A stretch of 64,000 nucleotides of DNA from Pteria penguin (lineage: Eukaryota > Mollusca > Bivalvia > Pterioida > Pteriidae). Location: NCBI GenBank assembly GCA_035048485.1, contig CM068586.1:53931667-53995666 (forward strand), given 5' to 3'. Numbering within the stretch: position 1 is the stretch's first letter; each line of letters begins with the position of its first letter. Both the position numbers and the translations under genes were made by a program. This document shows positions 57,901-61,574 of this stretch, one piece after another. The notes under the pieces are model-generated. The model was not told where the DNA came from, ran no database searches, and saw only the letters and a program-made list of their open reading frames with translations.

Positions 57901-60900
57901 ACTGCAAAGATGTGGATGTACGAGGGCCCGATGGTTTTACTCCCTTGATGCTGGCATCATTCCGGGGGAATGGCCTTGATACAGGATTAGATGATGACTC
58001 CAGTGGTTCTGGATCAGGGGATAGCGGGAGTGGGGACTCGGAGGAAAGATCCGTGGATGTGATCACAACATTATTGATGCAAGGGGCCTCCATAAATGCT
58101 CAAACCGACAGAACTGGTATGTGCCATTCATTTAAAGCATAAAGTTCATAACTTTAACATCGATTACTTTGAAAAAAATTCATGGGATTTTATTTGTCTA
58201 AAATTCATATTGATTCTCATTAGGTTGAATTCTTACGTTTGACTTTTCAGGTGAAACCTCCCTTCACTTAGCGGCTAGATATGCGCGTGCTGACGCTGCG
58301 AAAGTCCTTCTAGATGCTGGTGCTGATTGTAATGCTGAAGAGTGTACTGGACGTACTCCGCTGCACTCTGCCATTGCTGCTGATGCCATCGGCGTATTCC
58401 AGGTATATTTTAAATGCTTTTAATTTTCATTCCTCAACCTTTATTTAAACAGTATATTTCATAAATTATATATTATATATTTCATAAAACTTGTTTCATC
58501 CTGTTTTCTTTCTTCTGTAAAATGAATTCTGTTTTCCTTAATTAATGATTTCATGACCTTTGTTATCAAAAGAAAAGAAAAAAACAAACCAGAAGTGTAA
58601 AGAAAATTTTTTTTTCAGATTCTTCTTAGAAATAGATCTACTAATTTGAATGCAAAGATGCATGATGGAACTACTCCCATGATTCTAGCTGTTCGCATGG
58701 CAGTCGAGGGAATGGTGGAAGAGCTCATAAATGCTGATGCAGATATCAATGCCACTGACGAATATGGTACTGTGTTTATATATGAAAATTTATATATGAA
58801 AATTCTCCATTTGAAGAATCCTTTTACAACCTCTTTATTTCATTAATAAACTGGTTTTATAAACAATTTATAAACATACACTACTTATTCCAATGCAAAT
58901 TGCCACCCATGGATCAGAAAAAACTTCAGTAATTTATCATACATGTATCAAAAATTTAATTAACAATTTGAAAAATATTATTAATATGATTTTCAGTGTG
59001 TCAAAATTCTGCTAATCAAATGTGATTTAGAATAAAAATACTGGAAAACTACATTATATCACCTTTTGCTCAAAAGACTTAGTTTTGCTTATGTTTGGGA
59101 GTTTGGCTTTGTGTGAAAATAAAATCCATTTTCAGTAATAAGTCACCATTGATTTGAAATTAAAATACAGAAATGAATACTGCTTCATGGGAAAATCATG
59201 TCTTACAAAAACTGAGGATTTCTAACCTTATGACATAAAGTTTTACGACACAATATTAAGATAAGTATAATTACAATGAGGACAATTTGATGAAGGTATA
59301 TGTGGATTTGATTAATTCGTTGTAGGTAAAACTGCATTACATTGGGCTGCAGCCGTCAACAACAGTCCTGCAGCACAAGTGCTACTACAACATGGTGCTA
59401 ACAGAGATGCTCAAGATGCTAAGGTAAGTCATGACTAAATACTAGAAGTAAACATGTACTGATGGGCTGCTAAGGTGATAATGACTAAATACTAGAACAA
59501 GATGATGATGACTAAATACTTGAACAAGGTTATAATGACTAAATACTAGAACAAGGTTATAATGACTAAATACTAGAACAAGGTTATAATGACTAAATAC
59601 CAGAACAAGGTTATAATGACTAAATACTAGAACAAAGTTATAATGACTAAATACTAGAACAAGATGGTAATGACTAAATACTAGAACAAGATGATGAAGA
59701 CTAAAGTTAATACTAAAACAAGGTTATAGTGATTAAATACTTAAACAAGGTGATAATGACTAAATACTAGAACAAGGTGATAAGTATGACTAAATACTAG
59801 AACTTGCAGTATCTTGATACTGGAACGAGTTGATAATGACTGAATATTAGAACAAATAATATCTTTATGCTTGATGACTGAATATTAAAACTTGTTTATG
59901 GTGATGTTCAGGATTCTAAGGTGATGATGATTTAAAAATTAACAACTCAATGCTCAGGCTGCTAACATTTCATTTTTAGGCAAATCTTGATGTTTTAACA
60001 AATACATATCAATAAAATTTCCTAAGTGAATAAATAGAATATGAGAAAGAAAGCTTTGATGATAAAACAGATATAATCTTGAGGCCAGAGGAATAATGTG
60101 CCTTGTTTCTCATTGTATTGGTGCTGAATCTGGTTGTATGGATGCTGAGGCAATTATCTCCATGCAAGGACATAAGTGAACTTGATATTTAGACTTTGCA
60201 TTTTGTGGGAGTAAGTATTATCTGTATGCTGCAGGAATACTAGTATTTATTTTGATCCCAAGGTTATTTAATATCATGACATAATGCATAGTAGTATAAA
60301 ATTGGCACATAGTAGATAAATAGGGTGATTCAGTAGTGATGAATGGATGTGATAGACGTACTATAAAGCTACATCGTTTTTTGTTGTAGGACGAAACTCC
60401 ACTTTTCCTGGCAGCTCGTGAAGGTAGTTATGAAACCGCGAAAATTCTCTTGGATCATTATGCAAATCGTGACATCACAGATCACATGGACCGTTTACCA
60501 CGTGATGTGGCACAGGAGAGACTTCATCAGGATATTCTACGTTTGTTAGATGAATACCGTGTGAATAGCCCGGCCAATATGGCACTTAACGGGATGCCGA
60601 CTTCCCCGAATCACCTGCAATTCATGCAGGCCAAACATTCGAAACAAAAAAGGAGGAAAAATGGACAAAACACTCCTATATCCCCATTGGGAAAGACAAT
60701 TAATGGTGTGCATCAGAAAAAACCAAAGACCAAGAAAAAATCTTCGAAAACTAGTACTGGGAATTCACACAGTAGTGAGGGAAGTTCGGTGGGAACTGTG
60801 TCTCCGGGAAATTCGATAGAATCTCCAGTAAGATATGAGCAAACACCTCCCTCCTATGATAGCATGTATAGTAATGGTAATTTGTATAGGTTACACATGG

Positions 60901-61574
60901 TTGAGGAAGTGAATTTACCTCAGGGCTGCCTGGATGATCAGCGAGCAATGTTGGCAGGGCAATATGACTCGAGTCCCAGGGTGGACCAAACCGACATGAT
61001 GTGGCACCAGACATCACACACGCAACCTCAGACGATGCCACCGCATGCAGCAGCATCGCTTACCACCCCGGCCAGTATAGCATCGAATCCAAGTCCCATG
61101 GGACATGGTAAAATGTCCCCCGCAAAGCCGAGTAAAAATCTTCCCACCTCACCCACTCATATACAAGCCATGCAGCAGAGGGCAATTCATGAGAGGAGTC
61201 ACGGTAGCCCTCTCAATCGACAGAATGACGCATATTCATTCCCGACCAAAACTCACGTTGACAATACCATTCAAATGACCACTTTCAGACCGCAGGACAC
61301 TTTTCAAGTGCAAAAACACGCGCCGCAAGTGGGCCATCCACAGGGCATGTACTTGGAGCAATTTCCGACTCCCCCTTCACAACATAGTATGGGGTCACCC
61401 CCACAAAACTTTCATAACCCAGCAGTGTTAGAACATTACCTCACACCATCTCCGGACTCTCCTGGTCAGTGGTCAAGTAGTTCGCCACATTCGGCCAATT
61501 CGAACTGGTCGGAGGGCATTCCGAGCCCAGACCAACCCATTCAGAGAGGAACAAATGCACCAGTGTATTTGTAG
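6518..61574 (+). CDS. Notch: Notch receptor, 30 coding exons, 5'-incomplete (gene-level entry)
   Basis: This is a single-pass receptor and membrane-tethered transcription regulator. Thirty exons listed below join without a stop into about 2,268 residues. In order they hold the end of EGF5, EGF6-36, LNR1-3, a heterodimerisation domain with an RFRR furin-type site, a transmembrane helix, RAM with WFPEGF, ankyrin repeats, and a tail with basic clusters and TPSP/WSSSSP motifs. Repeat-by-repeat agreement with fly and human Notch is clear, for example the long EGF29 spacer and YFDDICLS at EGF18/19. All introns are GT..AG and phases match at every junction. The first visible exon begins inside EGF5, so the first exons lie upstream. 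Family role: Delta/Serrate binding, ADAM and gamma-secretase cleavage, then nuclear CSL co-activation. No disabling change is seen in the main exon chain. Confidence 0.97.
10005..10285 (+). repeat. Minisatellite, about 37-bp unit, roughly 7 copies
   Basis: Units read approximately GGACCTCGGTTTCTACTGTC then TGTATCGTGACAAG, with many substitutions. The short open frames here follow from the repeat and are not genes. Confidence 0.8.
11087..11164. repeat. Overlapping palindromes (foldback element)
   Basis: A perfect palindrome with TTGTTAATTG arms (11087-11108) overlaps a longer hairpin (11103-11164) whose arms contain TAACAATTTTT, GCATAAA and AGGGTCA. TGACGTCA-type motifs sit on both sides, and a SINE has inserted just downstream. 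It is probably the remnant of a foldback transposon. Confidence 0.55.
11224..11394 (+). mobile_element. tRNA-derived SINE, same family, preceded by poly-G
   Basis: Full head, body and CAACCAACC tail as in the copy at 4568, with few differences. Imperfect flanks AAACCTTGGGG and AAACCTGGGGG suggest a target duplication; the left one has expanded into a poly-G run at 11206-11227. Confidence 0.88.
12135..12620 (+). repeat. Degenerate minisatellite, 30-45-bp units
   Basis: Repeated ACAAGACGCCAGTAGTGGAG and GGTAGCTGTCTT blocks occur about ten times, with variable spacing and decay toward the 3' end. Confidence 0.75.
12660..13270 (+). repeat. Minisatellite, about 55-60-bp unit
   Basis: Units contain TACCCAGTTTTCCATACAG, GCTAGGTACATCCATGAC and TCTATAAATACTA. 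The central part (12880-13240) is clearest; earlier units (GATATTAAGTGCC) are diverged. It abuts the previous minisatellite. Confidence 0.78.
13733..13885 (+). repeat. GAAT and AAAT microsatellite
   Basis: A (GAAT)n tract (about 13733-13781) and an (AAAT)n tract (about 13848-13885) are separated by AT-rich DNA. Confidence 0.85.
15760..15826 (+). CDS. Candidate alternative Notch first exon: signal-peptide leader A
   Basis: Two ATGs in a row (15760 and 15763), both with A at -3, start a 22-codon leader with RR then a hydrophobic run [11 protein letters not shown]. It ends in phase 1 at a strong GTAAGT donor (15827). An in-frame TGA at 15739 closes the frame upstream. Coding length, phase and donor are what a Notch exon 1 looks like in vertebrates. 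It sits 12 kb upstream of exon w2 (EGF7) and would join it in frame, giving a receptor without EGF1-6. It may instead be chance, or belong to an unknown gene. No transcript evidence is available here. Confidence 0.35.
17825..18020 (+). repeat. Short tandem repeat array, about 57-bp unit, 3-4 copies
   Basis: GGCGATATGAAAATAATCGC and CATATTGCAGGACAATATAA recur with substitutions. Each unit also contains the partly self-complementary GGCGATAT/ATCGCC pair. Confidence 0.65.
18609..18668 (+). repeat. A-rich (CAAAAA)n run
   Basis: Poly-A followed by CAAAAA units and AATAATAAT. It may be the tail of an old retroelement, but no element is recognisable upstream. Confidence 0.7.
19248..19309 (+). repeat. 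(GA)n microsatellite
   Basis: About 31 uninterrupted GA units. It creates false Glu-Arg and Ser-Leu open frames on the two strands. Confidence 0.95.
21168..21350 (+). mobile_element. Diverged SINE of the same family
   Basis: A degraded head (GACTTGGTATAGTAATGAAGG, GACGATCCGGGTTTGATCC), a body trace (GGTAACCTCCGAGTACGTATT) and GGTTGAAAGCGACC align with the other copies. An insertion lies in the middle. It is old and inactive. Confidence 0.65.
21910..21961. repeat. (TA)n microsatellite
   Basis: About 26 uninterrupted TA units within an AT-rich stretch. Confidence 0.95.
23138..23330 (+). mobile_element. Second tRNA-derived SINE family (GAGCCGG head)
   Basis: GAGCCGGCGTTGCACAGTGG and CTGGGTTCGATTCCCTCCGG give A- and B-box-like parts. 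They are followed by a non-tRNA body with CCTGTCTGTGGGATGAGACAG. It lacks proper tRNA pairing at its 3' end, so it is a SINE rather than a tRNA gene. Confidence 0.5.
23636..23790. mobile_element. MITE with TTTTCG(T/C)TATACA terminal inverted repeats
   Basis: The left end GGTCTTTTCGTTATACAAGG and the reverse complement of the right end (GGTATTTTCGCTATACAGAG) match, giving arms of about 45 bp. There is no coding capacity. AATT on both sides may be a target duplication. It shares ends with the element at 25009. Confidence 0.65.
24328..24429. repeat. 102-bp palindromic element
   Basis: Left arm (24331-24363, ACTGTCCTATGAAATATTAC onward) and right arm (24392-24429) are near-perfect reverse complements with a loop of about 28 nt. 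It may be a small foldback MITE; no target duplication is seen. Confidence 0.6.
25009..25212. mobile_element. MITE related to the 23636 element
   Basis: Inverted arms (25013-25058 and 25160-25210) share CGTTA-ACAGAGTTACTTCCC and CATTTG-GAC. They are the same termini as in the MITE 1.3 kb upstream. About 204 bp, non-coding, moderately diverged arms. Confidence 0.68.
28204..28277 (+). repeat. 37-bp direct repeat, two copies
   Basis: TCGGGGCCAATTACTAAGAT and following bases to ACTCGA occur twice back to back (28204-28240, 28241-28277) with two differences. Confidence 0.85.
28882..29004 (+). CDS. Notch: Notch exon w2: EGF7
   Basis: Acceptor TTATTTACAG and donor GTGAGT, phase 1 at both ends, 123 nt. 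It encodes [14 protein letters not shown] (end of EGF6, start of EGF7) through CKCPPTLTG. The consensus NNVDDC is a calcium-binding EGF start. The hydroxylation/O-fucose region GSTC carries the expected Thr before C3. It can be skipped or joined in frame because it is symmetric. Confidence 0.95.
29005..34174 (+). other. 5.2-kb Notch intron between EGF7 and EGF8
   Basis: It contains a GAAA-rich run near 30910-30965, an AAAT/GAAT run near 32030-32070, the 60-bp minisatellite at 32786-33169, a tRNA-like fragment near 33615-33690 and a C/A homopolymer near 33916. Nothing else is recognised. Confidence 0.7.
32786..33169 (+). repeat. 60-bp minisatellite, 6.4 units, open on both strands
   Basis: The unit is exactly 60 bp (20 codons), for example GCAATACACTTGATGGGAAC followed by GATTTCATGGTGCAG and TGGATGCATTTTATATGT. 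Because it is a multiple of three without stops, frames of about 127 and 133 codons stay open on + and - strands. Units 1 and 3 share NYSVDA-type codons, and 2 and 4-6 share [14 protein letters not shown] codons, hinting at an earlier 120-bp period. No homologue is recognised, and it lies in a Notch intron. Confidence 0.88.
34175..34411 (+). CDS. Notch: Notch exon w3: EGF8 and EGF9
   Basis: Acceptor CTTTGCAG and donor GTACAA, phase 1-1, 237 nt. It carries two calcium-binding EGFs ([12 protein letters not shown] and [10 protein letters not shown]) and ends CPHGKTG. EGF8 has the extra two residues between C1 and C2 that are typical of Notch EGF8. EGF8 contributes to ligand choice in fly Notch (family knowledge). 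The following 660-bp intron shows nothing I recognise. Confidence 0.96.
35072..35227 (+). CDS. Notch: Notch exon w4: EGF10, start of EGF11
   Basis: Acceptor TTTTCTCAG and donor GTAAGT, phase 1-1, 156 nt. It reads [15 protein letters not shown] through DVNECDE. HLEDAC is the characteristic non-calcium start of Notch EGF10, and INGDPICSC matches the longer loop of that repeat. The first cysteine of EGF11 is on this exon and the rest is on the next, so the ligand-binding EGF11 is split by an intron. That 585-bp intron contains a fossil EGF exon at 35468. Confidence 0.96.
35468..35605 (+). pseudogene. Fossil or cassette EGF exon between EGF10 and EGF11
   Basis: Bounded by a possible acceptor (GGTGACAG) and a weak donor (GTACCC), phase 1-1, 138 nt. 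One frame ends [22 protein letters not shown], the second half of a calcium-binding EGF and the start of the next. Another frame in the same stretch reads [13 protein letters not shown], the usual first half. The two are separated by 26 nt between C3 and C4, a frameshift from the normal 8 codons. A CGT stands where C2 (TGT) is expected. The start (GLPLED) resembles GLRCHLED of exon w4, so it may be a decayed copy of that exon. In-frame inclusion as a 46-codon cassette is still formally possible. Confidence 0.6.
35813..36001 (+). CDS. Notch: Notch exon w5: EGF11 and EGF12 (ligand-binding)
   Basis: Acceptor TATTTTAG and donor GTAATT, phase 1-1, 189 nt. It encodes [11 protein letters not shown] of EGF11 and all of EGF12 up to CICMPG. 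In the Notch family these two repeats form the core Delta/Serrate-binding site. EGF12 keeps an O-glucose-type CASDPC and an O-fucose-type Thr in CRNQGTC. Both are sites acted on by POGLUT1/POFUT1 and Fringe in other animals. Confidence 0.96.
39622..39788 (-). mobile_element. Diverged SINE, reverse orientation, internal deletion
   Basis: Read on the - strand it shows CAAGC, GGTGTAG-like and GACGATCCGG head parts, GCTTCCATGTCGCGCTATAA and a GCGACATAAAATAC body. About 14 bases around the B-box-like sequence are missing. Confidence 0.7.
40110..40152 (+). CDS. Candidate alternative Notch first exon: signal-peptide leader B
   Basis: ATG at 40110 (G at -3, in-frame TAG at 40089-40091) opens [15 protein letters not shown], a short basic n-region plus hydrophobic core. 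It ends in phase 1 at donor GTAAGA (40153). Exon w6 (EGF13) starts 91 nt downstream with a phase-1 acceptor, so splicing gives [19 protein letters not shown] in frame. The product would be a secreted-pathway Notch lacking the ligand-binding EGF11-12. A TATA-like AT run lies near 39910-39940. Chance occurrence of a short hydrophobic ORF with a donor is possible. Confidence 0.33.
40244..40357 (+). CDS. Notch: Notch exon w6: EGF13
   Basis: Acceptor TATTCCACCAG and donor GTAAGA, phase 1-1, exactly 114 nt (38 codons, one EGF unit). It encodes YKGILC (end of EGF12) then [12 protein letters not shown] to CTCQPG. A candidate leader exon lies only 91 nt upstream (40110-40152). The 1,376-bp intron that follows shows no recognisable gene or repeat. 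Confidence 0.95.
41734..41847 (+). CDS. Notch: Notch exon w7: EGF14
   Basis: Acceptor ACACTACAG and donor GTAAAT, phase 1-1, 114 nt. It encodes [18 protein letters not shown] to CTCMTG, a canonical calcium-binding EGF with an O-glucose-type CASFPC and an O-fucose-type GGTC. The 523-bp intron after it holds nothing I recognise. Confidence 0.95.
42371..42610 (+). CDS. Notch: Notch exon w8: EGF15 and EGF16
   Basis: Acceptor GGTATTTTAG and donor GTAAGG, phase 1-1, 240 nt. EGF15 has the shortened C2-C3 loop (CNNGTC) also seen in this repeat in vertebrates. EGF16 ([10 protein letters not shown]) has a slightly expanded loop, [11 protein letters not shown]. It ends CPNGTLG. Confidence 0.95.
42611..45996 (+). 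other. 3.4-kb Notch intron between EGF16 and EGF17
   Basis: The middle (44420-45030) is strongly purine-rich on the + strand, made of GAGA, GACAGA and GGGA runs. This gives long meaningless open frames on the other strand. No gene is seen. Confidence 0.7.
44420..45030 (+). repeat. Purine-rich low-complexity block
   Basis: Long runs of G and A (GGGATAAGAGAGGGGTGACA and similar, later GACAGACAGAGA) without a fixed unit. This is the source of Ser/Pro/Leu-rich frames on the - strand. Confidence 0.8.
45997..46110 (+). CDS. Notch: Notch exon w9: EGF17
   Basis: Acceptor TTATAG and donor GTAGGT, phase 1-1, 114 nt. It encodes [15 protein letters not shown] to CQPGYSG. It is the last of eight consecutive phase 1-1 exons (w2-w9). 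The 275-bp intron after it is unremarkable. Confidence 0.95.
46386..46581 (+). CDS. Notch: Notch exon w10: EGF18, first part of EGF19
   Basis: Acceptor GCGATGTAG and donor GTGAGC. It enters in phase 1 and leaves in phase 2 (196 nt). The [14 protein letters not shown] border is diagnostic: the repeat lacks the usual TG before its last cysteine, as in human (YHDPTCLS) and fly Notch. The 441-bp intron after it holds nothing recognisable. Confidence 0.95.
47023..47168 (+). CDS. Notch: Notch exon w11: end of EGF19, EGF20
   Basis: Acceptor GGCCTACAG and donor GTAAGA, phase 2 in and phase 1 out, 146 nt. It reads [12 protein letters not shown], then [10 protein letters not shown] to CVSGFSG. The 725-bp intron after it shows no repeat or gene. 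Confidence 0.95.
47894..48124 (+). CDS. Notch: Notch exon w12: EGF21 and EGF22
   Basis: Acceptor TCATTTTAG and donor GTAGGC, phase 1-1, 231 nt. EGF21 has a short loop (CVRGKC). EGF22 is the non-calcium, longer repeat ([10 protein letters not shown] ... SSDYRDFSC), matching the LAPC / YESFSC repeat of human NOTCH1. The 483-bp intron after it is AT-rich with nothing recognised. Confidence 0.95.
48608..48833 (+). CDS. Notch: Notch exon w13: EGF23 and EGF24
   Basis: Acceptor AATTATGTAG and donor GTAAGT, phase 1 in and phase 2 out, 226 nt. It has two calcium-binding EGFs, [10 protein letters not shown] and [10 protein letters not shown]. It ends at VAGFR/S, completed by the next exon. This starts the region corresponding to the fly Abruptex repeats (EGF24-29), where missense changes make Notch overactive. 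Confidence 0.95.
49002..49157 (+). CDS. Notch: Notch exon w14: EGF25, start of EGF26
   Basis: Acceptor ATGTTGCAG and donor GTGAAC, phase 2-2, 156 nt. It encodes [16 protein letters not shown] to [22 protein letters not shown] across the next junction matches the NTPDCTESSC signature of this repeat in other Notch proteins. The 384-bp intron after it shows nothing recognisable. Confidence 0.94.
49542..49749 (+). CDS. Notch: Notch exon w15: EGF26 and EGF27
   Basis: Acceptor TTTGTCACAG and donor GTAGGT, phase 2 in and phase 0 out, 208 nt. It encodes SCLNGGTC and [13 protein letters not shown]27 has an enlarged C3-C4 loop ([10 protein letters not shown]). The 320-bp intron after it is ordinary. 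Confidence 0.94.
50070..50223 (+). CDS. Notch: Notch exon w16: EGF28, start of EGF29
   Basis: Acceptor TCTTTGCAG and donor GTAAGA, phase 0 in and phase 1 out, 154 nt. EWCNNNPC has the tryptophan before C1 that marks this repeat in flies and vertebrates. It ends [12 protein letters not shown], the first half of the long C1-C2 insertion of EGF29. The 658-bp intron after it has nothing recognised. Confidence 0.95.
50882..51084 (+). CDS. Notch: Notch exon w17: EGF29 (rest) and EGF30
   Basis: Acceptor CATTTTCAG and donor GTAAGC, phase 1 in and phase 0 out, 203 nt. [14 protein letters not shown] completes EGF29, followed by [10 protein letters not shown]. The intron in the EGF29 insertion is at the same place as the gap between human VAAQRQG and VDVARLC. 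The 467-bp intron after it is plain. Confidence 0.95.
51552..51740 (+). CDS. Notch: Notch exon w18: EGF31, start of EGF32
   Basis: Acceptor AATTTAACAG and donor GTGAAA, phase 0-0, 189 nt. It encodes [11 protein letters not shown], then CPPGTQG (PGTQG is the EGF31 ending in other Notch proteins) and [10 protein letters not shown] to CIDK. Human NOTCH1 has a longer EGF32 start. This version is short, like fly Notch. The following 393-bp intron is unremarkable. Confidence 0.94.
52134..52284 (+). CDS. Notch: Notch exon w19: end of EGF32, EGF33
   Basis: Acceptor TTTTCTCAG and donor GTATGT, phase 0 in and phase 1 out, 151 nt. [19 protein letters not shown] is almost identical to vertebrate and fly Notch at this border. 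[12 protein letters not shown] matches EGF33. The 480-bp intron starts with a short GTATAC-rich tandem stretch (52285-52400). Confidence 0.95.
52765..53082 (+). CDS. Notch: Notch exon w20: EGF34, EGF35, start of EGF36
   Basis: Acceptor TTTTGCAG and donor GTAAAA, phase 1-1, 318 nt. It carries three repeats: [20 protein letters not shown] and [16 protein letters not shown] matches VDFC of fly EGF34. It ends CIDSLG. The upstream sequence stays open for some way, but the acceptor at 52762-52764 and phase agreement set the start at 52765. Confidence 0.95.
53672..53841 (+). CDS. Notch: Notch exon w21: end of EGF36, linker, start of LNR1
   Basis: Acceptor TTCGTACAG and donor GTGAGT, phase 1 in and phase 0 out, 170 nt. 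[15 protein letters not shown] closes EGF36. A Pro/Thr-rich linker follows, and then the first cysteines of LNR1 (SSCPDPTC ... GDGIC). The LNR-NRR region holds the receptor off before ligand pulling. Confidence 0.94.
54025..54230 (+). mobile_element. tRNA-derived SINE with duplicated head, 14-bp target duplication
   Basis: Same family as the copy at 4568. The first about 30 bases (GGGCAGGCGTGGTGTAGTGG and following) occur twice in tandem (about 54025-54054 and 54055-54084). The tail is ACTAACTAAC. Identical CAAACACTTGGTAG flanks at 54011-54024 and 54231-54244 show a recent insertion into the intron before the LNR exon. Confidence 0.92.
54553..54613 (+). repeat. Three tandem copies of a 22-bp unit
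   Basis: TTCATTGTAAAAAGTATCCA-type units occur three times just upstream of the LNR exon, with small changes. Confidence 0.75.
54700..55286 (+). CDS. Notch: Notch exon w22: LNR1-3 and HD-N with furin site
   Basis: Acceptor TGTTTGCAG and donor GTAAGT, phase 0 in and phase 2 out, 587 nt. LNR1 ends YDGGDC, LNR2 ends FDGFDC and LNR3 ends WDGTDC; each has three cysteine pairs and calcium-binding acidic residues. HD-N (NOD) follows, with [15 protein letters not shown] and [13 protein letters not shown]. An S1 furin-type site RFRR lies at 55237-55248, with LKRS upstream as a weaker basic site. This is the start of the negative regulatory region. Confidence 0.96.
55561..55721 (+). CDS. Notch: Notch exon w23: HD-C (NODP)
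   Basis: Acceptor TATGTTGTAG and donor GTAAGT, phase 2 in and phase 1 out, 161 nt. It encodes [13 protein letters not shown], aligning with IVYLEIDNRQC of NOTCH1, then a helix ([16 protein letters not shown]) and VKVERIS. The two cysteines (EC and SC) keep the HD-C disulphide. The S2 ADAM site of the family lies near the end of this segment. Confidence 0.95.
56007..56256 (+). CDS. Notch: Notch exon w24: juxtamembrane, transmembrane, RAM
   Basis: Acceptor CATTTTAG and donor GTAAGC, phase 1 in and phase 2 out, 250 nt. A short stalk with DGCTDC is followed by a 22-residue hydrophobic helix (56066-56131), then SRRK stop-transfer residues. RAM starts with GITWFPEGF (WFPEGF at 56162-56179), the CSL-contacting motif of Notch. 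A basic SKRR near the end is a possible NLS. Gamma-secretase (S3) cuts inside the helix in this family. Confidence 0.96.
56787..56886 (+). CDS. Notch: Notch exon w25: RAM-ANK linker
   Basis: Acceptor TTTTGCAG and donor GTAGCA, phase 2 in and phase 0 out, 100 nt. It encodes [12 protein letters not shown], then an acidic run ([10 protein letters not shown]) and RAKRSK. It agrees in type with the acidic WGDED / WSDDESD linker and basic stretch of other Notch proteins. The next intron carries a MITE. Confidence 0.92.
57126..57509. mobile_element. Long-TIR MITE with 9-bp target duplication (MULE-like)
   Basis: About 384 bp with inverted arms of roughly 100 bp that begin CAATCTGATTAAAACC and include TTTGTCCCATTG, GGATAAAGATCT and CATGTTCTGGTGAACT on both sides. 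Perfect direct repeats ATGGCACTT flank it (57117-57125 and 57510-57518). A 9-bp duplication with long arms fits Mutator-like elements (inference). No transposase is encoded. It lies in the intron between RAM-linker exon w25 and ankyrin exon w26. Confidence 0.85.
57759..58116 (+). CDS. Notch: Notch exon w26: linker and ankyrin repeat 1
   Basis: Acceptor CATTTCAG and donor GTATGT, phase 0 in and phase 1 out, 358 nt. [15 protein letters not shown] and [17 protein letters not shown] are family signatures. An acidic Ser/Gly-rich loop ([15 protein letters not shown]) sits where other Notch proteins have a shorter acidic loop, then [20 protein letters not shown]. The exon starts with ATG, but the upstream splice site and open phase show it is internal. 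Confidence 0.95.
58251..58402 (+). CDS. Notch: Notch exon w27: ankyrin repeats 2-3
   Basis: Acceptor ACTTTTCAG and donor GTATAT, phase 1 in and phase 0 out, 152 nt. It encodes [18 protein letters not shown], then [18 protein letters not shown]. Nearly every core ankyrin residue is kept. The bordering introns are short (134 and 216 bp). Confidence 0.96.
58619..58766 (+). CDS. Notch: Notch exon w28: ankyrin repeats 3-4
   Basis: Acceptor TTTTTTCAG and donor GTACTG, phase 0 in and phase 1 out, 148 nt. It encodes [20 protein letters not shown] to [10 protein letters not shown]. The donor is weaker than its neighbours, but phase and sequence continuity into the next exon ([13 protein letters not shown]) leave no doubt. 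The 559-bp intron after it is AT-rich and empty. Confidence 0.95.
59326..59423 (+). CDS. Notch: Notch exon w29: ankyrin repeat 5
   Basis: Acceptor CGTTGTAG and donor GTAAGT, phase 1 in and phase 0 out, 98 nt. It encodes [18 protein letters not shown] to ANRDAQDAK. The donor and last exon bases appear to have seeded the tandem array that fills the first half of the next intron. Confidence 0.96.
59424..59895 (+). repeat. 27-bp minisatellite starting at the ankyrin-exon donor
   Basis: About 14 units of GGTTATAATGACTAAATACT plus AGAACAA, some decayed. The first unit is the exon w29 donor flank itself (AAGGTAAGTCATGACTAAAT). Copies at 59463-59474 and 59905-59925 also include bases like the end of the exon (GCTAAGGTGATAATGAC, TTCTAAGGTGATG). 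Confidence 0.85.
60390..61574 (+). CDS. Notch: Notch exon w30: last ankyrin repeats, C-terminal tail, stop
   Basis: Acceptor TTTGTTGTAG, entered in phase 0, 395 codons including TAG at 61572-61574. [18 protein letters not shown] and [19 protein letters not shown] close the ankyrin domain. Basic clusters KQKRRK and [11 protein letters not shown] (about 60640-60750) look like nuclear localisation signals. The tail is Pro/Ser/Thr/Gln/Met-rich with no poly-Q block, shorter than fly Notch. Near the end are [16 protein letters not shown] (61440-61463, Fbw7-type phosphodegron) and WSSSSPHS (61470-61493), all conserved turnover elements in NOTCH1. Confidence 0.97.
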   Translation, partial: DETPLFLAAREGSYETAKILLDHYANRDITDHMDRLPRDVAQERLHQDILRLLDEYRVNSPANMALNGMPTSPNHLQFMQAKHSKQKRRKNGQNTPISPLGKTINGVHQKKPKTKKKSSKTSTGNSHSSEGSSVGTVSPGNSIESPVRYEQTPPSYDSMYSNGNLYRLHMVEEVNLPQGCLDDQRAMLAGQYDSSPRVDQTDMMWHQTSHTQPQTMPPHAAASLTTPASIASNPSPMGHGKMSPAKPSKNLPTSPTHIQAMQQRAIHERSHGSPLNRQNDAYSFPTKTHVDNTIQMTTFRPQDTFQVQKHAPQVGHPQGMYLEQFPTPPSQHSMGSPPQNFHNPAVLEHYLTPSPDSPGQWSSSSPHSANSNWSEGIPSPDQPIQRGTNAPVYL

